A DNA stretch of 64,000 bases from assembly GCA_025175895.1 (NCBI GenBank), contig CM045991.1:79161174-79225173 (forward strand). The letters run 5' to 3'. The first letter of the stretch is position 1. Each line of letters starts with the position of its first letter. This DNA comes from Wurfbainia villosa (Eukaryota > Streptophyta > Magnoliopsida > Zingiberales > Zingiberaceae). The notes under the pieces were generated by a model. That model made no database searches and was not told the origin of the DNA. It saw only the letters and a program-made list of their open reading frames with translations. Positions 33,131 to 43,727 of this stretch are shown here, one piece after another. The position numbers and the translations under genes are program-made.

Positions 33131-36100
33131 CTGAGGGAGAGATTACCGTCTTCATGGGCAATGCTTCAAAGGTGGCGGCTATTGCAGTGGGAGACGTTTA
33201 TTTATCTTTTGATAGGAATAAAGTTTTGGTTTTGAGAAATTGTCTTTATGTACCTACTTTTAGAAAGAATTTAATTTTAGTTTCTAAATTTTTTATGGAT
33301 GGATATTCTGTTTCTTTTAATGATAAAGTGGTTATAAAAAAAAATAGGGAGATTATCTGTTCTGGTACATTGGTTGGCAATTTATATACTCTTGAACCGA
33401 AAACTCCCACGATACATATAGAAGTAAATAACTCATCTTCTAAGTCTAATAAGAGAAAAGAACCTTCACAAATGAACCAGACATATCTTTGGCATCTAAG
33501 GCTTGGTCATATTAACCTAAGCAGAATTTAAAGGTTGATAGCTGATGGACCTTTGGGTTCATTAGTGGTGGAGGATCTCCCAACCTACGAATCTTGCTTG
33601 GAAGGTAAAATGACCAAGAGGCCTTTCAAGGCCAAGGGGTATAGAGCCAAAGATGTGTTAGAATTGGTTCATTCTGATTTGTGCGGTCCTATGTCTATCC
33701 AGGCAAGAGGTGGTTTTGAATATTTCGTCTCTTTTATAGACGATTATTCAAGATATGAATACATTTACTTGATGCGCCGCAAGTCTGAATGCTTTGACAG
33801 GTTCCAAGAATTCAAGGCTGATGTGGAGAACCGTCAAGGTAAAAGTATCAAGACATTACGATCTGATCGTGGTGGCGAGTACCTTTTGGGAGAGTTTAGG
33901 AATTACTTATCAGAGGCTGGGATTCAATCCCAATTGTCTGCACCTGGCACACCCCAGCAGAATGGTGTAGCGGAGCGAAGGAATAGGACTCTTATGGAGA
34001 TGGTCAGATCGATGATGAGTTATTCTGAGTTACCTGTTTCGTTCTGGGGGTATGCATTGGATACGGCAATGTATACTCTGAACTTGGTTCCATCCAAATC
34101 AGTACCTTCTACCCCTGTAGAATTGTGGACTGGGCGAAAGCCTAGTCTAAGACATATTCGGATATGGGGGAGTCCAGCACATGTGCTGAAGGGAGATGCT
34201 GGTAAGTTGAAATCTCGTACAGAAGTATGCTTGTTTGTTGGCTACCCTAAGGGAATGAAGGGTGGTTTATTCTATAGTCCTAGAGATCAGAAGGTGATCG
34301 TGAGTACGAATGCCAGATTTCTAGAGGAGGACTATGTGATGAACCACAAGCCCACGAGTAGGATTGTTCTTGAGGAGTTAACAGGGGAAGTCCCGACTTC
34401 AGTACCACCGGTACAAGAGGAGACACCACAAGTCACTGCACCGCGTGTCACAGAGCATACACAGCAGGCACCTCGTCGTAGTGGGAGGGTTGTTAGACAA
34501 CCCGATAGATTCATGTTTTTGGGAGAGTCTTCGGACTTAGTCCTTGGTGAACATGAACCTGATCCCTGGACATATGACGAGGTAATCCAAGATAGAGATG
34601 CGGTATCTTGGCAAATAGCAATGAATTTAGAGATAGAATCTATGGATTCTAATCAGGTCTGGGAGCTAGTAGAGCCACCCGATGGTGTAAAAACCATTGG
34701 ATGCAAGTGGATCTACAAGAGAAAGAGAGGAGTAGACGGGAAGGTTGAGACCTTCAAAGCTAGGCTTGTTGCGAAAGGGTATACTCAGAAAGAGGGTATC
34801 GATTATGAGGAGATCTTTTCGCCGGTAGCTATGCTTAAGTCTATCCGGATTCTCTTATCTATAGCTGCTCATATGGATTATGAGATTTGGCAGATGGATG
34901 TCAAGACAGCTTTCCTTAACGGAAGTCTTGAGGAGAACATCTATATGCGGCAACTAGAGGGATTCATTGCTAAAGGCAAAGAGCATCTTGTATGTAAGCT
35001 TAATCGGTCCATTTATGGATTGAAGCAAGCTTCTAGATCTTGGAACATCCGCTTTGATGAGGTAATCCAGTCATATGGATTTATTCAAAGTCCGGATGAG
35101 CCTTGTGTATACAAGAGATGTGACGGAAATATAGTGGTGTTTCTTGTACTATACGTAGATGACATTTTGTTAGTTGGAAACAATATCAAAGTGTTATCAG
35201 ACGTAAGGGTATGGTTGTCCAAACAGTTTGACATGAAGGACTTGGGAGAAGTGGGACACATCCTTGGGATCAAAGTTATAAGGGATCGCAAGAAAAGGAT
35301 GTTGTGCTTATCTCAAGCTTCATACATTGACACTATCCTTGCTTGTTTTAGCATGCAGAACTCCAAGAAAGGTTTTCTACCTTTTAGGCATGGAGTTCCT
35401 TTATCTAAAGAGATGTGTCCCAAAACATCAAAGGAGATAGAGGACATGAAGGCGGTTCCTTATGCTTCGGCAGTAGGAAGCCTCATGTATGCTATGCTAT
35501 GTACAAGACCAGATATCTGCTTTGCCGTGGGCATGGTTAGCAGATATCAGAGTAATCCTAGACAAGGACATTGGACTGCGGTAAAGCATATATTGAAGTA
35601 CCTGAGAAGGACTAGGGATTATATGCTGGTTTACCGGGCAGATCAATTAGTCCCTGTGGGTTACACGGATTCGGATTTCCAATCAGATAGGGACAAGAGT
35701 AAGTCTACCTCGGGGTTTGTGTTTACTTTTGGAGGTGGAGCCATAGTATGGAGGAGTGTCAAGTAGAAATGCGTGGCGGACTCTACCATGGAAGCTGAGT
35801 ATGTGGAGGCCACTGAGGCAGCCAAGGAAGCTGTATGGCTCAGGAACTTCTTGATGGACTTGGATGTGATTCCTGGTTTGCCCAGAACTATCACAATTTA
35901 TTGTGATAACAGTGGTGCAGTTGCAAACTCGAAGGAACCATGAGCCCATAAGGCGAGTAAACACATAGAGCACAAGTACCACCTTATACAAGAGATCGTA
36001 AAGCGAGGAGAAGTTGTTGTCGCCAAGATTGCATCAGAGGATAACCTGGCGGATCCATTCACTAAGGCCCTTCCAGCGAAAGCGTTTGATAGGCATGTGA

Positions 36101-36132
36101 AGGACATGGGGATCAGATGTATGACAGAGTGA
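33131..36132 (+). pseudogene. Element H pol: integrase, reverse transcriptase, RNase H, three nonsense changes
   Basis: One frame runs from the segment after protease (RLAEGEITVFMGNASKVA) to the final TGA at 36130-36132, broken by TAA at 33529-33531, TAG at 35764-35766 and TGA at 35941-35943. B or F show CAA, CAG and CGA at these codons. Catalytic residues are otherwise intact: integrase HSDLCGPM, RSDRGGEY and NGVAERRNR; reverse transcriptase LYVDDILLVGN; RNase H DSDFQSD, STMEAEY, CDNSGAV. The longest open piece is 743 codons (33535-35766). It is the best pol reference in the window. Confidence 0.92.
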
Positions 36133-36154
36133 TGACGGCATAGTCTTTTAGTAT

Positions 36155-36165
36155 AAGTGGGAGAT
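36155..36165 (+). other. Polypurine tract of element H
   Basis: AAGTGGGAGAT directly precedes the 3' LTR. Confidence 0.85.
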
Positions 36166-38221
36166 TGTTGGAATGTATAGTGAAAGCCTAGCTCTTTTTG
36201 TATGAACATTTTATTTTGGAATAAGAATCACATGATCATTGTTTGCACTTTATATATTTATTATATATGTGTGCATATTGTCTAATATTTTACATTGTAG
36301 ATAACATAGTGCTTGGTGTGGCACAGAAGATCATGTTATCAGTCCCTTGTAAAATATAAGTAGAGGCTCACGACCAAGATGGTTTTGGACAAACCATTGG
36401 CATGGTTGTAGTGTAGCTTGGTATTGTTTTGTCTTGAACATAGAGTTACACTAGTACACTTAGGTGTATTGAGCAGGACCGACATAGAGGTGATTCAATT
36501 TAGTACTGACTACATAATTAAATCGGACCTCGGATATTATGTTGTACATGCTCTTAATCCCGATATAATAACGGGCACATGTACTTAGTATTTATTTCTT
36601 TGATTTACCAAAGGGTGAGATTTAGATGGATTAAATCAATATGCCCGGTAAGTTGGGAAATGATATTATTTACATGGTGTGCCGTTGATTATATGAGGAA
36701 ACCGTGTCCTATATATTAGGTTGATGATGTCCCCTTGAGGAGCTCATAAGGTTCATCATGTAAACCCAGCTGGTTGACTTAGTCAACATGATGATGAGGT
36801 TGAGTGGTACTACTCGAGGAATTAGATGTTAATTAATTGATGGACATTCGATATCTTAAACACGGGGAGATGAATGTACAAATAATATATGGAGCCCATA
36901 TTAATTTACGGGGGTTGGTGAGGTAGTTCAATGATGATCCTCTAGTGGAATGGAACATCATTGATGGATCAAGTTTGTGTGGTTCCGATCCATCAGGTGG
37001 CCAAGATCCAACTCCTCCTTATGGTCCCTATCGTAGCCTAATATAATCCTTGTAAAGTCTAGATCCAAGAATGTAAAACGAAACCTAGAACCAACGTTTG
37101 GGATTAATTCCCTAGATCTGATGGTTAGGATGATACCCTAGAACCAACAGTTGGGATTAAATTCCTAGATCCGATGGTTAGGATGAAACCCTAGAACCAA
37201 CGGTTGGGATTAAATTCCTAGATCCGATGGTTAGGATGAAACCCTAGATTCGACGGTTGGGATGAAATTCTAGATCCGACGGTTGGGATGAAACCCTAGA
37301 TCCGACGGTTGGGATAAAACCCTAGATCCGACGGTGGAGATTAAATCCCTAGATCCGACGGTGGAGATTAAAGGAGGCTTAAGCCCAATTCTATAAATAG
37401 AAGGCTTAAGCTTGGGAGGCAAGAATAATTGAATTGGAATTAGGGTTTGGCTCTTCTCAAAGTGGGCGGCTAGGGTTTGGAGCAAAAGCTTGGGCGGCAA
37501 CCTTCTTCCTTCTAGTTGTTGCCGGGGCCCACCTTCCTCCATCAAGACTTGGCCGGCGCCCATCCTCTAGGCCTCTCTCTTATTCCTTGGCCGGCGGTTC
37601 TCCTTCCATTGGTGGCCGGCGTTCACTCCTCCAATCTCTCCAAAGTGGCCAGCGGTTCTCCTTCCATTGGTGGTCGGCGCCTCATCCACTTGTTCCTTGG
37701 CCGGCGGTTGCATCAAATTCCCTAACTTGGTGGCCGGTTCTAGAAAGGATAGGTATTTATTGGTTCTTCTCTTTGTTCGCAGCGGACAAGGAAGGGAAGA
37801 ACGTGATCTAGAAGGCTTGTACTCGTGGAGGATCTTCGTCCACACGTCGTCCACGAGAAGGATAGGACATACGGTAGAAGATCGTAAGGTATAAAGTTTT
37901 ATAACTTTATTTTTAGATCTGAGCATGTTCTTTTAAGTGTTGATTATACATGTGTGCGTATGTATATATTTTGTATAATCATGGACCCCGAAGACAAACA
38001 CAAAAACCGGCGATCTGTCCGTCGTCTCTTCCGCGGCTAATCAACTAGAAGAGTTGTGTTGCTTGAACAACTAGTTTGTTCAAGCGACCACTCAAGTTGT
38101 TAGCACGACGACGAATAGGTTGTGCTAAGGAAACTCATCCCATCCGGATTAATTCTTTCATTAGTGAAAATTTTAATCCGGGGACATGGGAGCCAATGAG
38201 CCTCCGAAGCAACTCCCAACA
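36166..38221 (+). repeat. Element H 3' LTR (2056 bp)
   Basis: Pairs with 29186-31264 and ends CCCAACA, followed by AGAGG. Confidence 0.94.
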
Positions 38222-38226
38222 AGAGG

Positions 38227-38835
38227 ATCTTCAACCAATCAGATTTGGACACCAATCTTCTTGAAACGAGGTGATAAGGCTTGACTTCTCGAAGCTGATC
38301 CTTGACCATCAGTCGACTGATGGCCATCATCAGTCGACTGATGTCCATCATCAGTTAACTGATGGTAGCATCAGTCGAGTGCTGATTGCGGGCAGTCGAG
38401 TGCTCCAAGATGGTAGTCGACTGATGCTAACTGAAATCAAAAGTTAGCTTAACAAAAACATTATTTCGATGGTCGCCGGCCATCCGATCTCGACCTAAAC
38501 CGTCCATGGGATGTCTTTGGTCGGATCTATGCTTAAGACCATCCCCGTAAGGAGGATACGACCTCACTTACACTCACACACATGCGAGCTTACCTCGATA
38601 CTTACTTTGTAGCTCTTGCTTCCGACCTTCCACTCGATTCCTTTGGCTCCCTCCAAAGTCACTCGAGTGTCGCCCAACCACCGTAGCTTCCTCCGGGTGT
38701 CTCTAGCCTTCAGCTCCAGCTTTAACAATTTTCTGCACACTCGATTTAGCTCGTGAGGTAACAATATAAGCTTAACTTTATATCATTTACTATAATCAAA
38801 ACTTAGGTTCAACTTAGGTGCCTACTGCACCAACA
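38227..38835 (-). repeat. Element A 5' LTR, outer half (U3) with palindrome array
   Basis: It continues the A LTR after the AGAGG duplication and starts (minus strand) TGTTGGTGCAGTAGG at 38835. CAGTCGACTG occurs at 38310-38319 and 38331-38340, with variants CAGTTAACTG, CAGTCGAGTG and TAGTCGACTG up to 38425. ATCAT (38836-38840) may be the A target duplication. Its partner lies outside the window. Confidence 0.85.
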
Positions 38836-39132
38836 ATCATGCCTTATGCTTGCCACCATGAACTCTGAGCTTCAGAAGCAACATGAGAACATGGATGCCT
38901 ATGATATGGTTGAGCATCTCAAACAACTATACTTGGGACAAGCAAGGCACAAGAGATACGAAGTGTCAAAGGCCTTGTTTCAATGCAAGATGCAAGAAGG
39001 AACTCCCGTAGGCACTCGTGTACTCAAGATGATTGGGTACGTTGAGAACCTAGTGAGATTGGGATTTTCATTAGGCCAAGAGTTGGCCACTGACCTTATT
39101 TTGTAGTCACTGCAGAAGGCTACAGTCAATTT
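38836..39132 (+). pseudogene. Element L: Ty1/copia gag fragment
   Basis: The open frame to 39106 reads ELQKQHENMDAYDMVEHLK, then KALFQCKMQEGTPVG and LGQELATDLIL, a UBN2-type copia gag distinct from those of A, B and C. It ends in TAG where DLILQSL would continue. A is joined on its left and K on its right, so it is the oldest layer. Lineage not determined. Confidence 0.75.
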
Positions 39133-39232
39133 TGTTGGTGCAATCGGCCTAGGTCACGATTGACCAGGACTCGAGTTTGACTCGAGAGATGTTTTGATGT
39201 TCGACAAAAACATATGACAATGTGATTGTCAT

Positions 39233-39560
39233 GGGAAAAGTCCAAGTCTTGTGTACTTGGCATGGAAAGTCCAAGTGGGACACTTGGCAATGGAAAGTCC
39301 AACATGGGTTGGCAAGGAAAAATCCAAGCATGGGTCTTGGCAATGGAAAGTCCAACATGGGTTGGCAAGGAAAAGTCCAAGCATGGGTCTTGGCATGGAA
39401 AGTCCAACATGGGTTGGCAAGGGAAAGTCCAAGCTTGAGTCTTGGCATTTGAGAAGTCCAAGGGGTTTGATATTGGCGGCGTAAAGTCCAAGCGGGAGTC
39501 TTGGCAGCATAAGTCCAATGGTTGGCGGCGTAAAGTCCAAGCGGAGTCTTGGCGACGTAA
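39233..39560 (+). repeat. U3 minisatellite of element K (about 13 units of 21-29 bp)
   Basis: Units begin AAGTCCAA(G/C) and end TTGGC. Units AACATGGGTTGGCAAGG and AGCATGGGTCTTGGCAATGG alternate to give a 53-bp dimer about three times. The short ORFs here on both strands are repeat translations. Confidence 0.85.
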
Positions 39561-39770
39561 GTCCAATATGCCTTGGCAGTGTAGACACCGTTAGCATGAC
39601 ATAGCCGATGGAAGCACCTGAAGGCTAGCGCGATGGATGAACAAGTCATGGAGGGATTCGAGAGGCGTGAGTCTGATGAAGGTGGCTAGAAGGCTTAGGT
39701 CTAGGCTAAGGGTAGTCTAGAAAGTATGGGGGAACCATACTTGGGCTAAAACCTCATGTTTGAGGTGTGC

Positions 39771-40108
39771 CAGTCGACTGGTGACATGGGGCAGTCAACT
39801 GCCTTAGTCAACTAGGGTTTGACTGTGAGATTTGGCCTAGCAGTCGACTGCCAGAGGTGGGTAGTCGACTGATTAGCTGAGCAGTCGACTGATCTTGTGA
39901 TCAGTCGACTGGTGCTCGGTTTTTTGGGCACAGAATGGAGTCTGACTCGACTGCTGGGGTTAGCAGTCGAGTGGAGGCTCGAACAGTCGACTGATGGTCA
40001 TAATCAGTCGACTGATCATGGATCTGTTGGATCTTTCCAGTGTGGATCTAGTCGTTGTCTCACGACAACAGTGGCATCAATCGACTGATGGTCCCGAGCA
40101 GTCGACTG
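39771..40108. repeat. CAGTCGACTG palindrome array in element K LTR
   Basis: Seven exact copies by eye (39771, 39841, 39882, 39902, 39983, 40004 and 40099), plus variants such as CAGTCAACTG, CAGTCGAGTG and CAATCGACTG, with irregular spacing. Confidence 0.85.
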
Positions 40109-40632
40109 ATCGGCATTTTCCAGCACAGGTTGAAGCTTTAAATGGAGCTCGTGAAGGAGGAAAAAGCCAGCGATTTCTTGGACGTTTTTGAGGCGATTTG
40201 TTGCTGCAAATCAGGGTCTTTAACCACAGTTCAAGCGATCAACAAGAAAGCAATCTAAAGGCATTTGTAAAGTGTTTTCTTTACTTGTATTGCATTGTAT
40301 TTCATCTTATTTGCTTGCTGTATTTAGTTTATTGTTGTAAACTATTGTATAAGGTTTCTCCGCCTCCAACTTGTGTCGAGTAGGAGTATTTGTGTGATTG
40401 CATTGGCGTCGCTAGAGCTCGTTAGAGCTTGATCCATGGAGTAGGAACCGTTCGGTTCCGAACCACGTTACATAGTTGTGTTTGCGTGTTTGTTTATTGT
40501 GATTGTTGTATTATTTCTATATTCCACTACGTACTAACAATCATAGGCAAGCGAACGCGATCGAATTCCATCGACGTATAGCACGATGCTATTCACCCCC
40601 CTCTAGCGTTCCAACGATCCCCAACAAGTGGT

Positions 40633-41274
40633 TGTTAGTAATATATGAGAGATGTCCTAAGGCAATCGCCTTATGTATGAACCATTTATATGATAAATGA
40701 AGATTCACTATTTGAGTATACATGTTTTATGTATTTGATTGGATCTTAAACTCATTTACTGAATGTCCACGATCGATTCACGGCATGAGAGAATTTGTGA
40801 TTGGATCACAACTAGTGAGTATCTCTACATGTGTAATTGTGATGTATCGAATTATCCTAGTCGATGAATTGATGGATTTGGACACCATCAATTGCCGAGA
40901 CTTAACACGAGGTATACTCCTTGGTGTATCCAAGCAGCTGATTCTCACTGGCTGGAGACATAGTGATGTCCGGAGTTAATCGTGGATGCTAGTTATGGTA
41001 ACTAGTTCATTGGAGTGACCAGCCGTAAGAATTCATATGGTTCTCTGCATATATAGATATGTCAATGAAGTTCTTACTGTGGCTTAAGTGCAATGTTCCT
41101 TTGACTTGCGGTATTCAAGTCATCTTGATCATGGAGACTTATGCTTTGACATCTTAATCAAACATCTCCGAGGAGATGTGGACCCGGGATGATTGGGTAT
41201 AAGTCGAAGTGATCGAAGGTGTTTGAATAGCCTATAAAGGATTCACCACTCCTTGCGAGGAGATGTATACCCAT
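40633..41274 (+). mobile_element. Element N: fragment of an unidentified LTR, inserted in the K primer site
   Basis: It begins TGTTAGTAATATATGAG right after AGTGGT of the K primer site. It is 642 bases with no ORF of interest. The TG start at a classic position suggests the 5' part of an LTR, but no end, primer site or target duplication is left. Its right side is joined to M. Confidence 0.45.
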
Positions 41275-42449
41275 GGATTGCTAGAGGGGGGGTGAATAGC
41301 GATAAAACCTCTTTTCTTGTTCGTTCGTTAAAACTCGAGTAGATAATTAATTTGCAGCGGAAAGATAAGCAATAAATAAAATGAGACAAATATTTTTACT
41401 TGGTTCGTAGCCTTCGGCTACTACTCCAAGGCCCTAGTGATCCTTGATCACGCATGGAGGGCAATTCACTAAAAACACTCCTCCTTGTTGGAGGTAGGAG
41501 TTTGACGATTACAAAAAAAACCTTCGAAAGAAAAGATAGAGAGACAAACCCTCTCTTCTATTAATGTAAAGTGCAATGATAAAAAACCTCGATTAATAAA
41601 AGGAATTGCAATATTTAAATAGATGACAAATTAAAATATCAACAACTAAAGAATAGAAACTAAGCTAGGGTTGTTGACAACACCTCGTCGTAGAGTCGTC
41701 GGAGAATCGCAGAGTTGCAAAGGTTTTTGAGCACTTAGAGATGATGAAAAACCCTAGGAGAAGCCCTCCTTTTATAGCCTTTAAGCCCCTCATCGAATGG
41801 GTCTTCAACCAATAGGAATTGGGCACAAAACTCCTTGAAAAATGGTGATAAAGCTTGACTCCTCGAGGCTGATTTTTGACCATCGGTTGAACTGATTTCT
41901 TGGCCGGTTGAACTGATGGCTCAACAGTTGAACTGATCCTTGGCTGGTTGAACTGATGGCTTAGCAGTTGAACTGATCCTTGGCCGGTTGAACTGATGGC
42001 TTAGCAGTTGAACTGATCCTTGGCTAGTTGAACTGATTTCCAGACTTTTCGACTGTAATAAAGAGTTAGCTCGAAATATAAGTGAATTCGACGGCCACTT
42101 GCCATTCGATCTCAACATAGACCTTCCTAGGGAAGTCTTGGTCGGATCGTCGCCTAAGGATGTCCCCGTATGGAGGACTCGACCTTACTTACGCTCACTC
42201 ACACGAGCTTACCTCAACATTTACCTTTGAAGTCTTGCTTTCGGTCTCCACTTGATTCCTTCGGCTCCCTCCGAAGTCCTCCCGGTGTTGCCCGACCACT
42301 ACGGTTCTCTCCGAGTGTCGCTGACCTTCGGCTTAGCTTAGCATTTCTGCATACTTGATTCAGCTCATGAGATAATGACATGAGCTTAACTTTGTATCGT
42401 TTTCTATAATCAAAACTCAAGTTCGACTTAGGTGTCTACTGCACCAACA
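41275..42449 (-). repeat. Element M: A-family Sirevirus LTR, solo or truncated (about 1175 bp)
   Basis: It aligns with the A 5' LTR: CTAGAGGGGGGGTGAATAGCG at the left, CTATAAAAGG core on the minus strand (41768-41777), outer end TGTTGGTGCAGTAGACACC at 42449. The first few bases of its inner end are missing. Its palindrome region uses CAGTTGAACTGAT instead of CAGTCGACTG, about eight times at 41880-42045. Confidence 0.8.
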
Positions 42450-43727
42450 GAGAGACCATCAACATCCAAGGAGAAAGAGGAAGTAGAATTGGAGGAGACC
42501 TCCACCTCTAGGATTTAGGGGGAGGAGATTAGAGCATCCCCAACACCGGAGCAACAAGAGGAGTCATCCACATCCGGTCGAGAGGAAGAGAAAGCTCAAG
42601 AAACCCTCACCACCGAACTAGGTAACTCAAGCAATTTGGTTTTAAATAAAAAATATATAATTTGTTTTGAGTGTAGGGAAAGTGGGCATTACAAGAGTAA
42701 GTGCCCAAAGAAAGTCAAGAAGACTCCTCCGACACCAATACCTCAAGAAAAATCAAAAGATGTCGGTGTCCCCACTAAAAGAAGCAAAGAGCATATCATT
42801 TGCTTCAAGTGCCAACAACCGAGGCATTTTAGGAATCAATGCCCTAGGGGGAGCAAGAGAGTCAAAGAGGGAGCATCACAAGTAGGGGGAGCTAAGGCTA
42901 ACCCTAAGGTATATTTTAATAATGCACCTTCTAAATTTAAAAGTCAAAAGCATGCTAGGAATTTTAATTCTCTTGCAATTCATCATGAAAAGCATGCTAG
43001 AGATAAATATTTGTGTTTAGGTGCTAAAAGTGTCCACTTAGGAAATAAGGAGAAATTTGGGACTAATGTCCCTAAAAAAACCTTACCTAGGGAATCTATT
43101 AGGAAAATACAAGAACACCTAGGTTTTAACCCTAAATGGACTAGGCATATGCCTAGGAAGAACAATGCCCAAGGATTAAATCAAACTTCTAAAATTAGAA
43201 AATTAGAGGTTGAAAATCAAGCCTTGAGGTCAAGGCTTGAGAAACTTAAGAAGGCCCTTAGGAATATACAAAATCAATTTAAAGGGTCAAATGATCAAAA
43301 GTCTAGGTCTAAAAGTCAAAGTCAACACCTAGGACCTAAGAGACAAAAGTCAACCAAGGGCAAGCAAGGTTTGGGTCACAAACCTAAGCCTAAGGTGACT
43401 TATAGTGTTCCTTTTGATTATGGAACACAAACTAGGTCTAAGAAGACCAAGGTCAATAGGGAAGTCATCCCTAAAGTTGACCATGGTGTGTGCCTAGTGG
43501 CTAGTGTTTCAAGGAAACCTAGGGAAGCCACTAAGAAGGTTGCAAGGGGAGTTACCCCTAGAGTCAACCTAGGTAAGACCACAATGACCAAGGCTAACAA
43601 GCCTAGGAGGGTCATTAGGAGGGTCATTAGGAGGGTATCTAGGGAGGTCATCCCTAAGGAATACCTAATTAACCCTAGGAGCTCAAATAGATTTTGGGTT
43701 CCTAAGAGCGTGATTGATTCACGCTAG
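42450..43727 (+). pseudogene. Element K gag, C-terminal half
   Basis: Homology to the E gag begins in its acidic Ser/Glu region. A stop sits near 42520 and an open frame of 363 codons starts at 42636. Two zinc knuckles follow, CFECRESGHYKSKC and CFKCQQPRHFRNQC, both with Cys, Cys, His and Cys in place. Next come a Lys-rich part, a coiled coil (IRKLEVENQALRSRLEKL) and the tail YLINPRSSNRFWVPKS. The first roughly 130 residues are replaced by N and M. Confidence 0.87.

Larger units (their letters stand above)
29186..38221 (+). mobile_element. Element H: young Angela-type Ty1/copia provirus, complete ends
   Basis: LTRs at 29186-31264 and 36166-38221 are flanked by AGAGG at 29181-29185 and 38222-38226. 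The interior is in the normal order: primer site, 1-kb leader, gag, pol, polypurine tract. About 30 substitutions by eye over 2056 aligned LTR bases (near 1.5 percent) make it one of the younger insertions. The protease and knuckle end are deleted, and three stops lie in pol. Confidence 0.94.
1..38835 (-). mobile_element. Element A: Sirevirus (Ty1/copia SIRE) provirus broken by insertions B, F and H
   Basis: Pieces of one minus-strand element can be joined across three insertions. Read in element order they are: 5' LTR (38835 to 38227, then 29185 to 28678), primer site (28677 to 28664), gag (28456 to 26817), protease region (16068 to 15675), then integrase C-terminus, reverse transcriptase and RNase H (2242 to 109). 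The 3' LTR lies left of the window. Target duplications of F (CTAAG) and H (AGAGG) flank clean re-joins of A sequence, which shows that A was there first. The protein style (LDSGCSRHMTGD protease, YVDD reverse transcriptase, long gag with one zinc knuckle and a W-V-P-K tail) fits Sireviruses. The element is dead: it has several stops and the integrase core is deleted. Confidence 0.85.
39133..40626 (+). repeat. Element K 5' LTR (1494 bp)
   Basis: TGTTGGTGCAATCGG...CCCCAACA. It holds a U3 minisatellite (39233-39560), a dense palindrome array (39771-40108) and the CACCCCCCTCTAG end near 40594. AGTGGT follows, after which the primer site is cut by N. Confidence 0.88.

Noticed and set aside
39233..39560. 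CRISPR-like appearance of short repeats
   Set aside because: Units are directly adjacent and vary, there are no unique spacers or cas genes, and they lie in a plant LTR.
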